Shown: piece after piece, positions 6,821 through 14,319 of the stretch | Numbering within the stretch: position 1 is the stretch's first letter | Layout: every line of letters starts with the position of its first letter | Source: Caldifarciminota bacterium | Lineage (GTDB): Bacteria; Hydrothermota; 32-111; QNBC01 | Length of the DNA: 17,981 nucleotides | Direction of reading: 5' to 3' | NCBI GenBank assembly: GCA_015486655.1 | Contig: WFRF01000226.1 | Span: 1-17,981, forward strand | Notes under the pieces: model-generated | Told to the model about the DNA's origin: nothing | The model's input: only the letters and a program-made list of their open reading frames with translations | Database searches by the model: none | Program-made: the position numbers and the translations under genes

Positions 6821-7336
6821 TTATTTTGTATGTTTTTCTTTACTTTTATTTTTTGTTATATATAGATCACGGAACATCTTATCGCCGACTATTGCCTTAT
6901 TTAATAGGAAATGCGTTTCCAGGTTATTATTGGTCCTGGCAAGTCTGTCAGCTAATATATTACATAAGGCGGTTAATATTTTAACCGATATGTTGAGGTC
7001 TTTTTCCATAATTTTTTTGAATGCGTTTATTGTCATAATATAAATAACAGAATCCTCTACAACTTCTACGTTGGCACTTCTGTCGTAAACCCTTAAAAGA
7101 GCCATCTCCCCGAAGAAATCTCCGCTGTTTAGAGTAGCCAGTTCCAGAGTATAGTCCCCTCTTTCCAAATATACCCTTACTTTGCCCTTTTCAATTAAGT
7201 ACATTTCAGCTCCCAGTTCTCCTTCGGAAAATACCATTTCCCCCTTTTTGTACTCTTTTCTCTTGAGAAGAGGTTCTATGAAAGCAGTTTCCTCATCGGT
7301 TAAGTTTTTAAAGAGTAAAAAATCGTTTATCTTCAT
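6821..7336 (-). CDS. Stand-alone cyclic-nucleotide-binding domain protein, paralogue of 266-787
   Basis: This 171-residue protein aligns with the one at 266-787 in the same register through the whole domain: F9-K10, L12-T13, G51-K52-V53, F75-G-E77-M and R86-S-A occupy identical residue numbers in both. The Glu and Arg of the phosphate-binding cassette are kept, so it should bind a cyclic nucleotide or related ligand. There is no DNA-binding domain. The C-terminal helix continues to M-F-R-D-L-Y-I, then a short Lys-rich end. The ATG sits after taggagga, and the stop codon of the upstream M28 peptidase gene (7348-7346) overlaps that site, so the two are translationally close. It is the third gene of a four-gene minus-strand operon. 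Confidence 0.88.
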   Translation of the reverse strand: MKINDFLLFKNLTDEETAFIEPLLKRKEYKKGEMVFSEGELGAEMYLIEKGKVRVYLERGDYTLELATLNSGDFFGEMALLRVYDRSANVEVVEDSVIYIMTINAFKKIMEKDLNISVKILTALCNILADRLARTNNNLETHFLLNKAIVGDKMFRDLYITKNKSKEKHTK

Positions 7337-7345
7337 AAGTTCCTC

Positions 7346-8599
7346 CTAATCTTCCAATATTTTTTCTTTTCCGATATATCCGCTTTTCTTAAAATATGTT
7401 TTTACCTTTTTAATTAAATCTTCGGGAATAGTTCTCTCCGTGGGAAATAAAGGACTATTGGAGATGAAATCAATGATTTTATAAGCAAACCGCAGCGGAA
7501 TCTCAATGCCGTTTTTTCCCACCCATCGGGCCTTGTCGTTTATAGTATGTGCATTAAAGCTGCTCTTTCCACCCCAACGGGCAATATTGATTGAAGGGAT
7601 GCCTTCCAGTGCAAAAGGCATTGAATCGCTGCTGTATATGTCCTTTGTAATATCAATAATATAACCGAGATTGGATGAGAGGAGTTTACTCAAATAGAAT
7701 ATATCATCCCCGCCGATAACTCTGCACATATTTGTACCGAAAATATCTCCCGCAACATCAATATTTATTGTAATCTTATACGTTTTAAGTTCCGCTTCAT
7801 GTGATTTAACGTAGTTTTTGCTGCCCAACAATCCGAATTCTTCCCCGCTGAAGAGTATAAACCTTATCCCTCTTTTTGCCGGATGTCTTACAAATTGCTT
7901 TGCAAGTTCTGCCACTATAGCCGTTCCGCCTCCGTTATCCGTTGCTCCCGGGGATTTATAAACGCTGTCGTAATGTCCGAAAACGAGAATTTCCGGTTCT
8001 TTTTTATGTGTTCCCTCGGATATGACAATGATGTTTTCCCCACGGACTTTTTTAATTCTGTTATTTCCCGATATTCTTATCGACTTTCCGTTGTGTTTTA
8101 AAAGTCTCATCGCATCTTTATGTTTTACGATAACACTCGGAATCATAATGTTGTCCTTCACCAAGACCTGTCTTGTTGTACTTGTAATATAATCCTTTTG
8201 AGGCGGGGATATTATGATATAGCCCTTTACGCCTATATCGTTCAGAATACGGAAATCTTTAACCTCCATACCTCCTGTGGCAAGGAGTATTTTGTCTTTC
8301 AGGTTAAAATCAATGTTTTTTATATTTTTATAGTTATCTATGAAGAGAAGTTCCCCTTCGACATCAAAGGGATTCTGGTTCCCTACGGGTCTTGCTCTGA
8401 AAGAGCCGCTTGAGGTATAAATTTCGGCGTTACCATCATCGTATCCGTAGCACTCGAAAGATTCCGTTACGAACGGGATTTTGTTTTTGTCATAAAAATC
8501 GGTGATTTCCTTTTTTGCTCTTTCTATTCCCTCGGAACCGATCATCCTCGGATATGCGATTCTCTTAAGTAAACTTAACGCTTCATTGGTCATGTTCAT
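7346..8599 (-). CDS. M28-family zinc aminopeptidase with PA-like insert
   Basis: This 417-residue co-catalytic dizinc peptidase removes N-terminal residues. All M28 residues are visible: H209 and catalytic D211 in H-Y-D-S-V, bridging D221 in A-T-D-N-G-G-G, catalytic E253 and ligand E254 in G-E-E-F-G, D281 in N-I-D-V-A-G-D, and H351 in N-A-H-T-I-N-D. Residues about 85-195, before the catalytic core, look like a protease-associated (PA) domain. No signal peptide is seen, so it is probably cytoplasmic, unlike many M28 enzymes. The start ATG overlaps the end of the upstream arsC-like gene by 17 bases, with ggaga just before it, suggesting translational coupling. The natural substrate is unknown; the pairing with an arsenate-reductase-like protein is unusual and may be only operon packing. 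Confidence 0.94.
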   Translation of the reverse strand: MNMTNEALSLLKRIAYPRMIGSEGIERAKKEITDFYDKNKIPFVTESFECYGYDDGNAEIYTSSGSFRARPVGNQNPFDVEGELLFIDNYKNIKNIDFNLKDKILLATGGMEVKDFRILNDIGVKGYIIISPPQKDYITSTTRQVLVKDNIMIPSVIVKHKDAMRLLKHNGKSIRISGNNRIKKVRGENIIVISEGTHKKEPEILVFGHYDSVYKSPGATDNGGGTAIVAELAKQFVRHPAKRGIRFILFSGEEFGLLGSKNYVKSHEAELKTYKITINIDVAGDIFGTNMCRVIGGDDIFYLSKLLSSNLGYIIDITKDIYSSDSMPFALEGIPSINIARWGGKSSFNAHTINDKARWVGKNGIEIPLRFAYKIIDFISNSPLFPTERTIPEDLIKKVKTYFKKSGYIGKEKILED

Positions 8600-9023
8600 A
8601 ATTATCTCCAGGAATTTTGAAGTATGTAAGTATCATTTCTTTTATATCGTTGCGTATTTTTCGGTAAAAGTTCGTTATCTCTTCTTCACTGCCTTTGTAT
8701 TCTGCGGGATCCGGAAAAGGATAGTGCTCCTCTTTTCCCGATTTGCCGAGAAAAACGGGACATGTTTCATCCCCGTCACCGCAAACGGTTATTACATAAT
8801 CAAAATAATCTTTACTAAATATATTTACATGTTTTGGGGTTTTTTCGGAAATGTCAATGCCGATTTCCGCCATTACTTTAACGGCAAACGGGTTAACCCT
8901 TTCCTCCGGTTTACTCCCCGCCGAGAAAGCTGTATATCTTCCTTTTCCATAGTAATTGAGTAATCCTTCGGCCATCTGACTCCTGCATGAATTGCCTACG
9001 CATAAAAAAAGTACCTTTTTCAT
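8583..9023 (-). CDS. arsC: Arsenate reductase, thioredoxin-coupled type (LMW phosphatase fold)
   Basis: This 146-residue protein has the low-molecular-weight phosphatase fold. The P-loop C8-V-G-N-S-C-R14-S is the C-x5-R motif, followed by Q-M-A-E-G. The extra cysteine pair used by the Bacillus-type arsenate reductase, C81 and C88 in V-C-G-D-G-D-E-T-C-P, is present, and the D-P of the general-acid loop follows in F-P-D-P-A. Together these favour reduction of arsenate to arsenite using thioredoxin over tyrosine phosphatase activity. Start: ATG at 9023 right after aaggaggtta; the frame stays open upstream, but only without a ribosome binding site. It is the first gene of a four-gene operon under the promoter at 9043-9071. 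An ArsB/NhaD-type permease lies beyond the next intergenic island. Physiological function is inferred. Confidence 0.88.
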   Translation of the reverse strand: MKKVLFLCVGNSCRSQMAEGLLNYYGKGRYTAFSAGSKPEERVNPFAVKVMAEIGIDISEKTPKHVNIFSKDYFDYVITVCGDGDETCPVFLGKSGKEEHYPFPDPAEYKGSEEEITNFYRKIRNDIKEMILTYFKIPGDNYEHDQ

Positions 9024-9042
9024 TAACCTCCTTATCAGATTT

Positions 9043-9071
9043 ATTATATAACATATTATTGAAAATGTGAA
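9043..9071 (-). promoter_or_regulatory. Promoter of the arsC-like operon
   Basis: On the minus strand TTCACA (9071-9066), a 17-base spacer and a perfect TATAAT (9048-9043). Initiation near 9036 gives a leader of only about 13 bases before the ATG at 9023. No ArsR-type operator palindrome stands out around it. Confidence 0.6.
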
Positions 9072-9199
9072 CAGCAATTTATTATAATAGGTACGGACAT
9101 ATTAACCACCTAATGGGAGTGAAAAGATCTCCTCGAGATTATAAGAAAATAGGAATTGAGAAATTATAATTCAATGGAAATCCCGTATGGCTCTTTTAA
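9072..9199. other. Gene-free stretch at the left of intergenic island 3
   Basis: No reading frame is credible. The motif acatattaaccac at 9098-9110, preceded by ataggt, also occurs at 2572-2584 in the other island, which suggests a shared outer boundary of a composite repeat. Nothing else is recognisable. Confidence 0.45.
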
Positions 9200-9311
9200 C
9201 ACCCCACTGCTACGCAGTACCCCTCTTTCCGAGGGGAATTTAGTAATGTAAACCTTGAATAAAATTCAAGGTATCATTGAGATTCCGGATCAAGCCCGAA
9301 ATGACCGATTG
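9200..9311 (+). repeat. Intergenic repeat copy R3, partial and decayed
   Basis: This aligns to 2851-2960 at about 90% by eye, with one extra A. Hairpins are cccctc/gagggg (9220-9225 with 9231-9236, loop of 5) and ccttgaat/attcaagg (9253-9260 with 9264-9271, loop aaa). The third hairpin, attccgga at 9282-9289, now pairs imperfectly because two single changes break it. Homology fades after 9311, so the promoter-proximal part seen in R1 and R2 is absent or strongly diverged. Confidence 0.8.
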
Positions 9312-9451
9312 TGAGCTTTTCCTATTGTTGCCTCTCGGAGTGGGAGTATAGGAATTGGATATGCGATATTTCAGTTAATTTTAATACGTGAAAATAGCTT
9401 TCTATGTCATTTAACTGTTTCAGTGTTACGAGTTTTCACAGTGTAGAAAAA
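9312..9451. other. Gene-free stretch downstream of the permease gene
   Basis: Only faint similarity to the right-hand part of R1/R2 remains (around 9368-9415). No gene, promoter or intrinsic terminator for the minus-strand permease unit could be identified here. Confidence 0.4.
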
Positions 9452-10561
9452 TCATAAAATAAAGAACAATATATAGATTATTATCCCGGTTACGAGGAAG
9501 TAAAAAACGGAATATTTGTGGAAATCAATCCATATCTTCTTGGTTTTTACCATTCTCAGGGCTATAATATTGGCCAAGGATCCTATAGCAAGACCATTCC
9601 CGGCAACATTTACGCCATATGTTATTGCGAGCCAGTTACTGCTGAATTTTGAAACAAAAACACTTGCGGGAACGTTACTGATTAACTGGGATGTCAGAGC
9701 AGAAAACAAAAAAACGTTGCCGGAATGTTGTAAATTTAGCATTTGAATATATTTTATTATAATTGGTATTGTAGAAACAATACGAAAATCGATAAAAATA
9801 ATAATAAATGTCAATAAAAGTATCCAGTCGGTTTTAAATAGAACATTTCTGTAAAACAAAAGATAGAGTATAAATAAAATCGGTAACGCTATATAGGCAA
9901 TTTTTATTTCCAAGGAAATTAAATAAATTATAAGTATCGTTAATGAAGAAACGAATAAAATCTTATTCGGTCTTTCTGCGTTTTTAAACTTTTTCGAAAA
10001 TTTTATTTTTCTGGCGGGAAAAATAAGCCATGTGAATACCAAAAGAATCACAATGAGAATGGCAACCAACGGAATCATTTTATAGATAAACATCACAAAT
10101 GAAATATCCCATTTATGCCATAAGAAGAGATTTTGAGGATTCCCGATGGGGGTAAGGGCTGAGCCGACGTTAACGGAGATGGCTTCAAATATTATTAATT
10201 TGGATATGTCGTTTTTTATCAGATTTTGCATACCGAGAGTCAACGGAATAACGATAAACAACGTTATGTCATTAGTGAGAAATGCAGATAAAAAGATTGA
10301 AATAAAAATCAGAAAAGTCGCCAGGCTTTTTTCATTTTTCAGTTTCTTTAACATGTTTCTTGAAATGTAATCAAAAAAACCGCTCTCTTTTATGCCAGCA
10401 GTGATTATCAATAATCCCGTGAGTGCCGTTATTGTTTGCCAATCGACGAAAAGGGGATAATTTTTTATTTTATAAGGGTAAAAAACAGCCAAAATAACGG
10501 TTAAAAGCAGCAGGATAGAAAGGAAAACCTCTTTTTTAATCAAACCGATTATCTTTGTCAT
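9452..10561 (-). CDS. ArsB/NhaD-type anion or Na+/H+ permease
   Basis: This is a polytopic inner-membrane transporter of 369 residues, with about ten hydrophobic segments from residue 12 to the C-terminus. It belongs to the ion transporter superfamily that includes ArsB arsenite permeases, NhaD antiporters and SLC13 carriers. The two pseudo-repeated signatures are visible: T96-N-D-I-T with P138-I-G-N-P-Q-N-L-F in the first half, and S-N-V-P-A-S near residue 295 with G-N-G-L-A-I-G-S-L-A-N near 320 in the second. The length is shorter than the usual 400-430 residues. It follows mgtE by 20 bases with a weak ribosome binding site (tcagag), so it is probably co-transcribed and coupled. The substrate is uncertain: arsenite is suggested by the nearby arsC-like gene, but Na+ or organic anions are equally possible. 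Confidence 0.85.
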   Translation of the reverse strand: MTKIIGLIKKEVFLSILLLLTVILAVFYPYKIKNYPLFVDWQTITALTGLLIITAGIKESGFFDYISRNMLKKLKNEKSLATFLIFISIFLSAFLTNDITLFIVIPLTLGMQNLIKNDISKLIIFEAISVNVGSALTPIGNPQNLFLWHKWDISFVMFIYKMIPLVAILIVILLVFTWLIFPARKIKFSKKFKNAERPNKILFVSSLTILIIYLISLEIKIAYIALPILFILYLLFYRNVLFKTDWILLLTFIIIFIDFRIVSTIPIIIKYIQMLNLQHSGNVFLFSALTSQLISNVPASVFVSKFSSNWLAITYGVNVAGNGLAIGSLANIIALRMVKTKKIWIDFHKYSVFYFLVTGIIIYILFFIL

Positions 10562-10581
10562 GACAGACTCTGAGGATTATA

Positions 10582-11967
10582 CTATTTAAGCATCAGTGTT
10601 GCTATAAGGAGATAGATACCTGTTCCTATTATATCTGCCAAAGTTGTTATGAGGGGAGTACTCGCGGTAGCAGGATCTTTTTTAAATTTCATAAATATAA
10701 AAGGTAATATAACACCGATCAAACTTCCGATTATGACATTTATTATCATTGCTGAAACCACAACTTCAGCTATGAATATATTACCCCTTACAAAACCCAT
10801 TATTGATATTCCGAGCCCCATGAACACCCCCAAAGTTCCTGCAATAAGAAACTCACGGCCTAAAAGGTAGATCCAATCTTTCATTTCTACGGTACCGAGT
10901 GCGAGCGCTCTTATAATAAGTGTTGCCGATTGCGAACCGGCGTTTCCCGCCGTATCTACCAGGACAGGAAGAAAGGTTACAAGGACCACATATTTTGCTA
11001 TTATCGATTCGAACCCCTGGATGATGCCTCCTGTAATGATATCCATTATAAGAAGTAAAAAAAGCCAAGTGATTCTTGCCCGTATTATTTTCTTAAATGG
11101 TACATTTTTTATTTTAGTAATGAAGTCCAATCCCACTGAATCCGCTTCGACAGCGGAGTATTTAGTGAAATCTTCTGTATTCTCTTCTCTTATAACGTCG
11201 ATAATATCATCTATGGTAACGATCCCAAGTAGATGGACTTCAGAATCGGTGACAGGTAGAGCCGTAAGGTTGTACTTCTCAAAAACCTTTGCAGCTTCTT
11301 CCTGGTCCATTTCAGCATTTACGGAAACGAAATGATGATCCATTATGGACTGAACGCTCTTGTTTGACTCGGCTAAGATCAACCTTCGTATGGGGATATC
11401 ATCCAAAAGATGCCAATGGTTATCAATTATATAGAGCATGTCAATCGTTTCCGCATCTCTTCCGAATTTCCGGATATGCTCCATTGCTTCCTCTATTGTC
11501 CAGTAGTGTTTGATTGCAACGTAGTCGGGAGTCATTAACCTTCCGATGCTGTTTTCGGGATATCCGAGTAATTGGAGTGCTTCCTTGCTTTCTTCTGGGG
11601 GTAAAAGATTTATCAATCTTCTTGTAAGGGAGTCCGGAAGCTCTTCAAACAGCTGTGTTCTGTCATCGGGATCCAGAGAAAGGATAATTGACTTGACCTG
11701 TTCATCTGTCAAGTAATTGAGTAAATTCTCCTGCATATTGCTGTCGAGTTCTGAAAAAACATCGGAAGCCAGTTCTTTTGGAAGCAGTCTGAGAATAACG
11801 ACACAGTCTCGGGGGTCGATTTCCATGAAAAGATCCGTTATGTCCGGTGCATACCATGTAGATAATACTTCTTTCAACGTATGCCATTGTTTACTCTCAA
11901 TAAGTTCTTCAATATCGGGTTTTAAAAGTTTGACTATCTGGTTAAAGTATTTTTTTTCTTCTTCCAT
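10582..11967 (-). CDS. mgtE: MgtE magnesium transporter
   Basis: MgtE is a homodimeric inner-membrane Mg2+ channel gated by cytosolic Mg2+. The 461 residues give the standard order: an N-terminal superhelical MgtE_N domain (about 20-125, with L-L-P-x-E motifs), a CBS pair (about 135-260, with T-P-D-Y-V-A-I and T-A-L-P-V-T-D), a plug helix, and five membrane segments from about 280. The pore signature D-T-A-G-N342-A-G-S-Q-S is intact. Start: the ATG at 11967 is preceded by ggaggcggat; an ATG 12 bases further upstream contributes its own bases to that ribosome binding site and is rejected. No M-box Mg2+ riboswitch fits in the leader. It is the first gene of a unit with the ArsB/NhaD-type permease. 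Confidence 0.96.
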   Translation of the reverse strand: MEEEKKYFNQIVKLLKPDIEELIESKQWHTLKEVLSTWYAPDITDLFMEIDPRDCVVILRLLPKELASDVFSELDSNMQENLLNYLTDEQVKSIILSLDPDDRTQLFEELPDSLTRRLINLLPPEESKEALQLLGYPENSIGRLMTPDYVAIKHYWTIEEAMEHIRKFGRDAETIDMLYIIDNHWHLLDDIPIRRLILAESNKSVQSIMDHHFVSVNAEMDQEEAAKVFEKYNLTALPVTDSEVHLLGIVTIDDIIDVIREENTEDFTKYSAVEADSVGLDFITKIKNVPFKKIIRARITWLFLLLIMDIITGGIIQGFESIIAKYVVLVTFLPVLVDTAGNAGSQSATLIIRALALGTVEMKDWIYLLGREFLIAGTLGVFMGLGISIMGFVRGNIFIAEVVVSAMIINVIIGSLIGVILPFIFMKFKKDPATASTPLITTLADIIGTGIYLLIATLMLK

Positions 11968-12042
11968 ATCCGCCTCCATGAGAACCGACAGGTCCCATCT
12001 TTATCGATAATGCGAACATCAATGCAACTTAACACCGGAAAA

Positions 12043-12071
12043 AATATATATCAATCAAATTAAAAAGTAAA
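12043..12071 (-). promoter_or_regulatory. mgtE: Probable promoter of mgtE
   Basis: On the minus strand TTTACT (12071-12066), a 17-base spacer and TATATT (12048-12043). The -35 box is weak. Initiation near 12036 would give a leader of about 70 bases, the longest in the window but far too short for a full M-box. Confidence 0.45.
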
Positions 12072-12135
12072 GTTATATTTACAGAGAGAATAAGTTGTAT
12101 CTTCGTATCCGTTTGTTATCCGGAATAATGTGAAG

Positions 12136-12164
12136 TTGACAAAATGTGGAAAATCGGATATATT
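12136..12164 (+). promoter_or_regulatory. Upstream promoter of the rpsP cluster
   Basis: TTGACA (12136-12141), a 17-base spacer and TATATT (12159-12164). It has the same boxes and spacing as the second promoter 69 bases downstream, so the ribosomal cluster appears to be driven by tandem promoters. Confidence 0.65.
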
Positions 12165-12204
12165 GCCAGGATTTTATAAGTGTATGTCTCTAAAAGAGAT
12201 AATA

Positions 12205-12233
12205 TTGACATATACGTATATTTTAGGTATATT
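12205..12233 (+). promoter_or_regulatory. Proximal promoter of the rpsP cluster
   Basis: TTGACA (12205-12210), a 17-base spacer and TATATT (12228-12233). Initiation near 12240 leaves about 18 bases before the TTG start of rpsP, with the ribosome binding site aaggaggt at 12245-12252. Confidence 0.75.
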
Positions 12234-12257
12234 ATAGCAAAATTAAGGAGGTGCTAA

Positions 12258-12512
12258 TTGGCTATTAACATTCATTTGCGCAGAGAAGGAAGGATTCACA
12301 AGCCTTTTTATCGTATTGTCGTTGCCGACAAGAGAAGCCCCAGAGACGGCAGATTCATCGAGCAGTTGGGGTATTACAACCCGTTAAATAAAGCTGAGTT
12401 CAAAATCGATCTTGAGAAGGTCGACGAATGGATAAAAAAGGGTGCGAAACCGACAAATACGGTCTTAAAACTCATTGAAATCGCACGCAGTAAATCAAAT
12501 TCAAATGAATAA
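12258..12512 (+). CDS. rpsP: 30S ribosomal protein S16
   Basis: S16 (84 residues) is a small-subunit protein needed for 30S assembly. The family pattern is clear: I-H-L-R-R-E-G-R, then P-F-Y-R-I-V-V-A-D, S-P-R-D-G-R-F-I-E and L-G-Y-Y-N-P. Translation starts at TTG, five bases after aaggaggt; a GTG at 12251 is out of frame. It is the first gene of the cluster and overlaps the next gene by 8 bases. Confidence 0.98.
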   Translation: MAINIHLRREGRIHKPFYRIVVADKRSPRDGRFIEQLGYYNPLNKAEFKIDLEKVDEWIKKGAKPTNTVLKLIEIARSKSNSNE

Positions 12513-12744
12513 GGTTGAAGAACTATTAAATTTTATTGCCGAATCGCTCATTGAAAAAAGAGAATCGTTCAAGATCATACGGGTCGAGAGCGATATGAAT
12601 GTTCTCTACACTATTCAAGCCGGAAAGGATGATCTCGGCCGACTGATAGGTAAAGGCGGAAAAACCGCAAATGCTATCCGAACACTGATTTTTGCATGTC
12701 ATTCCAACGGAAAAAGAGCGACGGTCAAATTCGAAGAATTATGA
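12505..12744 (+). CDS. khpA: KhpA-type KH-domain RNA-binding protein
   Basis: This 79-residue protein (YlqC/KhpA family, UPF0109) is a single KH domain that binds RNA, usually with the KhpB/Jag partner, which is not in this window. The nucleic-acid-binding G-x-x-G loop is G-K-G-G in L-I-G-K-G-G-K-T-A-N. The start chosen is the ATG at 12505, which gives the family's usual beginning (M-N-K-V-E-E-L-L). A longer in-frame extension would reach further back into rpsP and has no support. The ribosome binding site is poor, so translation is probably coupled to rpsP. Its stop overlaps the start of rimM (ATGA-type overlap). Its position between rpsP and rimM is classical. Confidence 0.93.
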   Translation: MNKVEELLNFIAESLIEKRESFKIIRVESDMNVLYTIQAGKDDLGRLIGKGGKTANAIRTLIFACHSNGKRATVKFEEL

Positions 12745-13253
12745 ATGAGAAAGTCTTAATAGGCGTGATAGGAAGAACATACGGAGTTAAGGGATACTTT
12801 ACGATAAAGTCCTTTTCCGATTTTCCGGAACGTTTTACCTCAATGAATGAGATAAAATTGTTAATGGGAACAACTGAAGAAGTTTTTGATGTTGAAGACG
12901 CCTATATAAGAAACAAAAAGATCTTTATGAAGATAAAAGGTGTCGACTCCAGAGAAGATGCATTGCGATTTAACGGTAAACGCATTTTCATTAATAGGAA
13001 CGAGAGGATGAAATTAGAAAAGGGACAATACTATATTTCCGATCTTCTCGATTTGGATGTATTCGATGCGAAGAATGAACGTATCGGCATTGTAAAGGAT
13101 ATTATCAATAACGGGGCTACCGATATACTTGTCATTAAGGACGGTAAAAGAGAAAATCTCGTTCCCATGGTCAGAAGATTTATAGATACCATTGACATAG
13201 AGAACAGGAAGGTTGTTATTTCCCCCATAGAGGGAATGATTAATGCTCATTGA
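12741..13253 (+). CDS. rimM: Ribosome maturation factor RimM
   Basis: RimM (170 residues) binds S19 and assists maturation of the 30S head. The N-terminal domain begins with the typical I-G-V-I-G-R-T-Y-G-V-K-G, and the C-terminal PRC-barrel carries Y-Y-I-S-D-L-L-D-L-D-V and the closing R-K-V-V-I-S-P-I-E-G-M. The ATG at 12741 overlaps the khpA stop by four bases; longer in-frame starts inside khpA are rejected. The 3' end overlaps trmD by 11 bases. Confidence 0.96.
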   Translation: MNEKVLIGVIGRTYGVKGYFTIKSFSDFPERFTSMNEIKLLMGTTEEVFDVEDAYIRNKKIFMKIKGVDSREDALRFNGKRIFINRNERMKLEKGQYYISDLLDLDVFDAKNERIGIVKDIINNGATDILVIKDGKRENLVPMVRRFIDTIDIENRKVVISPIEGMINAH

Positions 13254-13977
13254 CATATTAACTATTTTCCCTGAGTTTTTTGCCTCCCCGCTTGAATGCG
13301 GAAATGTGAAAATTGCAAAAAACAAGGGAATGCTGAATGTAAGGATTACCGATATACGGAAATTTACCAAAGATAAGCATCATAAGGTAGATGATTACGG
13401 TTTCGGAGGGGGACCGGGAATGGTAATGATGGTACAACCCGTATACGATGCTCTTGGAAGTGTTAATTCCGGTGATGCTCACAGTATTCTCTTTACACCT
13501 CAGGGGAAAAGATTTACGCAGAAGAGAGCGGACGAACTTAAAGAGATAGAGCATCTCGTTCTTGTTTGCGGGAGATACAAAGGAATAGATGCAAGGATTG
13601 AGAACTTTATTGACGAAGAACTATCCATCGGTGATTATGTGGTAAGCGGCGGAGAATATGCGGCACTGATAGTAATTGATGCTATTGCCCGACTTCTACC
13701 CGGTGTTATGGGAGATATAGGTTCGGCAATGGAGGATAGTTTTTCATCAGGTTTGCTTGATGCGCCGAGATATACGAGACCCAGAGAGTTTATGGGGATG
13801 AAAGTTCCCGATGTGTTACTCTCGGGGAATCATAAAGAGATAGACAGATGGAGAAGAAAGGAATCTCTTAAATTGACATTGGCGAAAAAGCCGTGTCTTT
13901 TAGACAATGCTGATTTAAGTGATGAAGATAAGAAAATAATAAAAAACTTACGCAACCGCGATGGTAAGGAGGAATAG
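13243..13977 (+). CDS. trmD: tRNA (guanine-37-N1)-methyltransferase TrmD
   Basis: TrmD methylates G37 of tRNAs reading codons starting with C, and some others, using S-adenosylmethionine; this prevents +1 frameshifting. At 244 residues it is the normal length. Visible signatures are the N-terminal I-L-T-I-F-P-E-F-F, Y-G-F-G-G-G-P-G-M, the trefoil-knot cofactor elements G110-R-Y-K-G-I-D and S128-I-G-D-Y-V-V-S-G-G-E, and L-L-D173-A-P-R-Y-T-R-P, with the Asp matching the catalytic residue of the family. The start lies inside the end of rimM. The last codons carry the taaggagg used by rplS, whose ATG follows the stop directly. Confidence 0.98.
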   Translation: MLIDILTIFPEFFASPLECGNVKIAKNKGMLNVRITDIRKFTKDKHHKVDDYGFGGGPGMVMMVQPVYDALGSVNSGDAHSILFTPQGKRFTQKRADELKEIEHLVLVCGRYKGIDARIENFIDEELSIGDYVVSGGEYAALIVIDAIARLLPGVMGDIGSAMEDSFSSGLLDAPRYTRPREFMGMKVPDVLLSGNHKEIDRWRRKESLKLTLAKKPCLLDNADLSDEDKKIIKNLRNRDGKEE

Positions 13978-14319
13978 ATGGACATACTGGAAAGTGTCGG
14001 AAGAAAAAGATTGAGAACCGATCTGCCGGAATTCGGTGCAGGTGATACGGTTAGAGTGTTTTTGACAATTGAAGAAGGCGGAAAGAAAAGACTGCAGAGA
14101 TTTGAAGGCGTTGTTTTGCAGAGAAAGGGAAGCGGACTCGGAGAAACGTTTACCGTCAGGAAAATATCCGGCGGAGTCGGAGTTGAGAGAATTCTTCCCG
14201 TAAACGGGCCGTTAATTTCAAAAATTGAAGTACTCAAGAGAGGAAAAGTAAGAAGGTCAAGGATATTCTATTTTAGAAAATTGACCGGAAAGGCGGCAAA
14301 AATACAAGAAAAGAGATAA
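13978..14319 (+). CDS. rplS: 50S ribosomal protein L19
   Basis: L19 (113 residues) sits at the 30S-50S interface. Family features are F-G-A-G-D-T-V-R-V, Q-R-F-E-G-V-V-L-Q-R-K, G-V-G-V-E-R-I-L-P and the basic end K-V-R-R-S-R-I-F-Y. It begins immediately after the trmD stop, with the ribosome binding site inside trmD, and its TAA shares its last base with the rnhB ATG. Confidence 0.98.
   Translation: MDILESVGRKRLRTDLPEFGAGDTVRVFLTIEEGGKKRLQRFEGVVLQRKGSGLGETFTVRKISGGVGVERILPVNGPLISKIEVLKRGKVRRSRIFYFRKLTGKAAKIQEKR

Noticed and set aside
8120..8963. Open frames on the plus strand opposite the M28 and arsC genes
   Set aside because: The minus-strand genes have complete catalytic motifs and ribosome binding sites; the plus-strand frames have neither.
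1..9311. CRISPR array formed by the three repeat copies
   Set aside because: Only three copies, thousands of bases apart, of different lengths, and no cas genes are visible.
9400..9451. Terminator after the ArsB/NhaD-type permease
   Set aside because: Only weak, interrupted pairing (cactgtg/cactg direct repeats) and no T-run on the minus strand.
11968..12042. M-box Mg2+ riboswitch in front of mgtE
   Set aside because: The predicted leader is only about 70 bases and shows no M-box-like set of helices.
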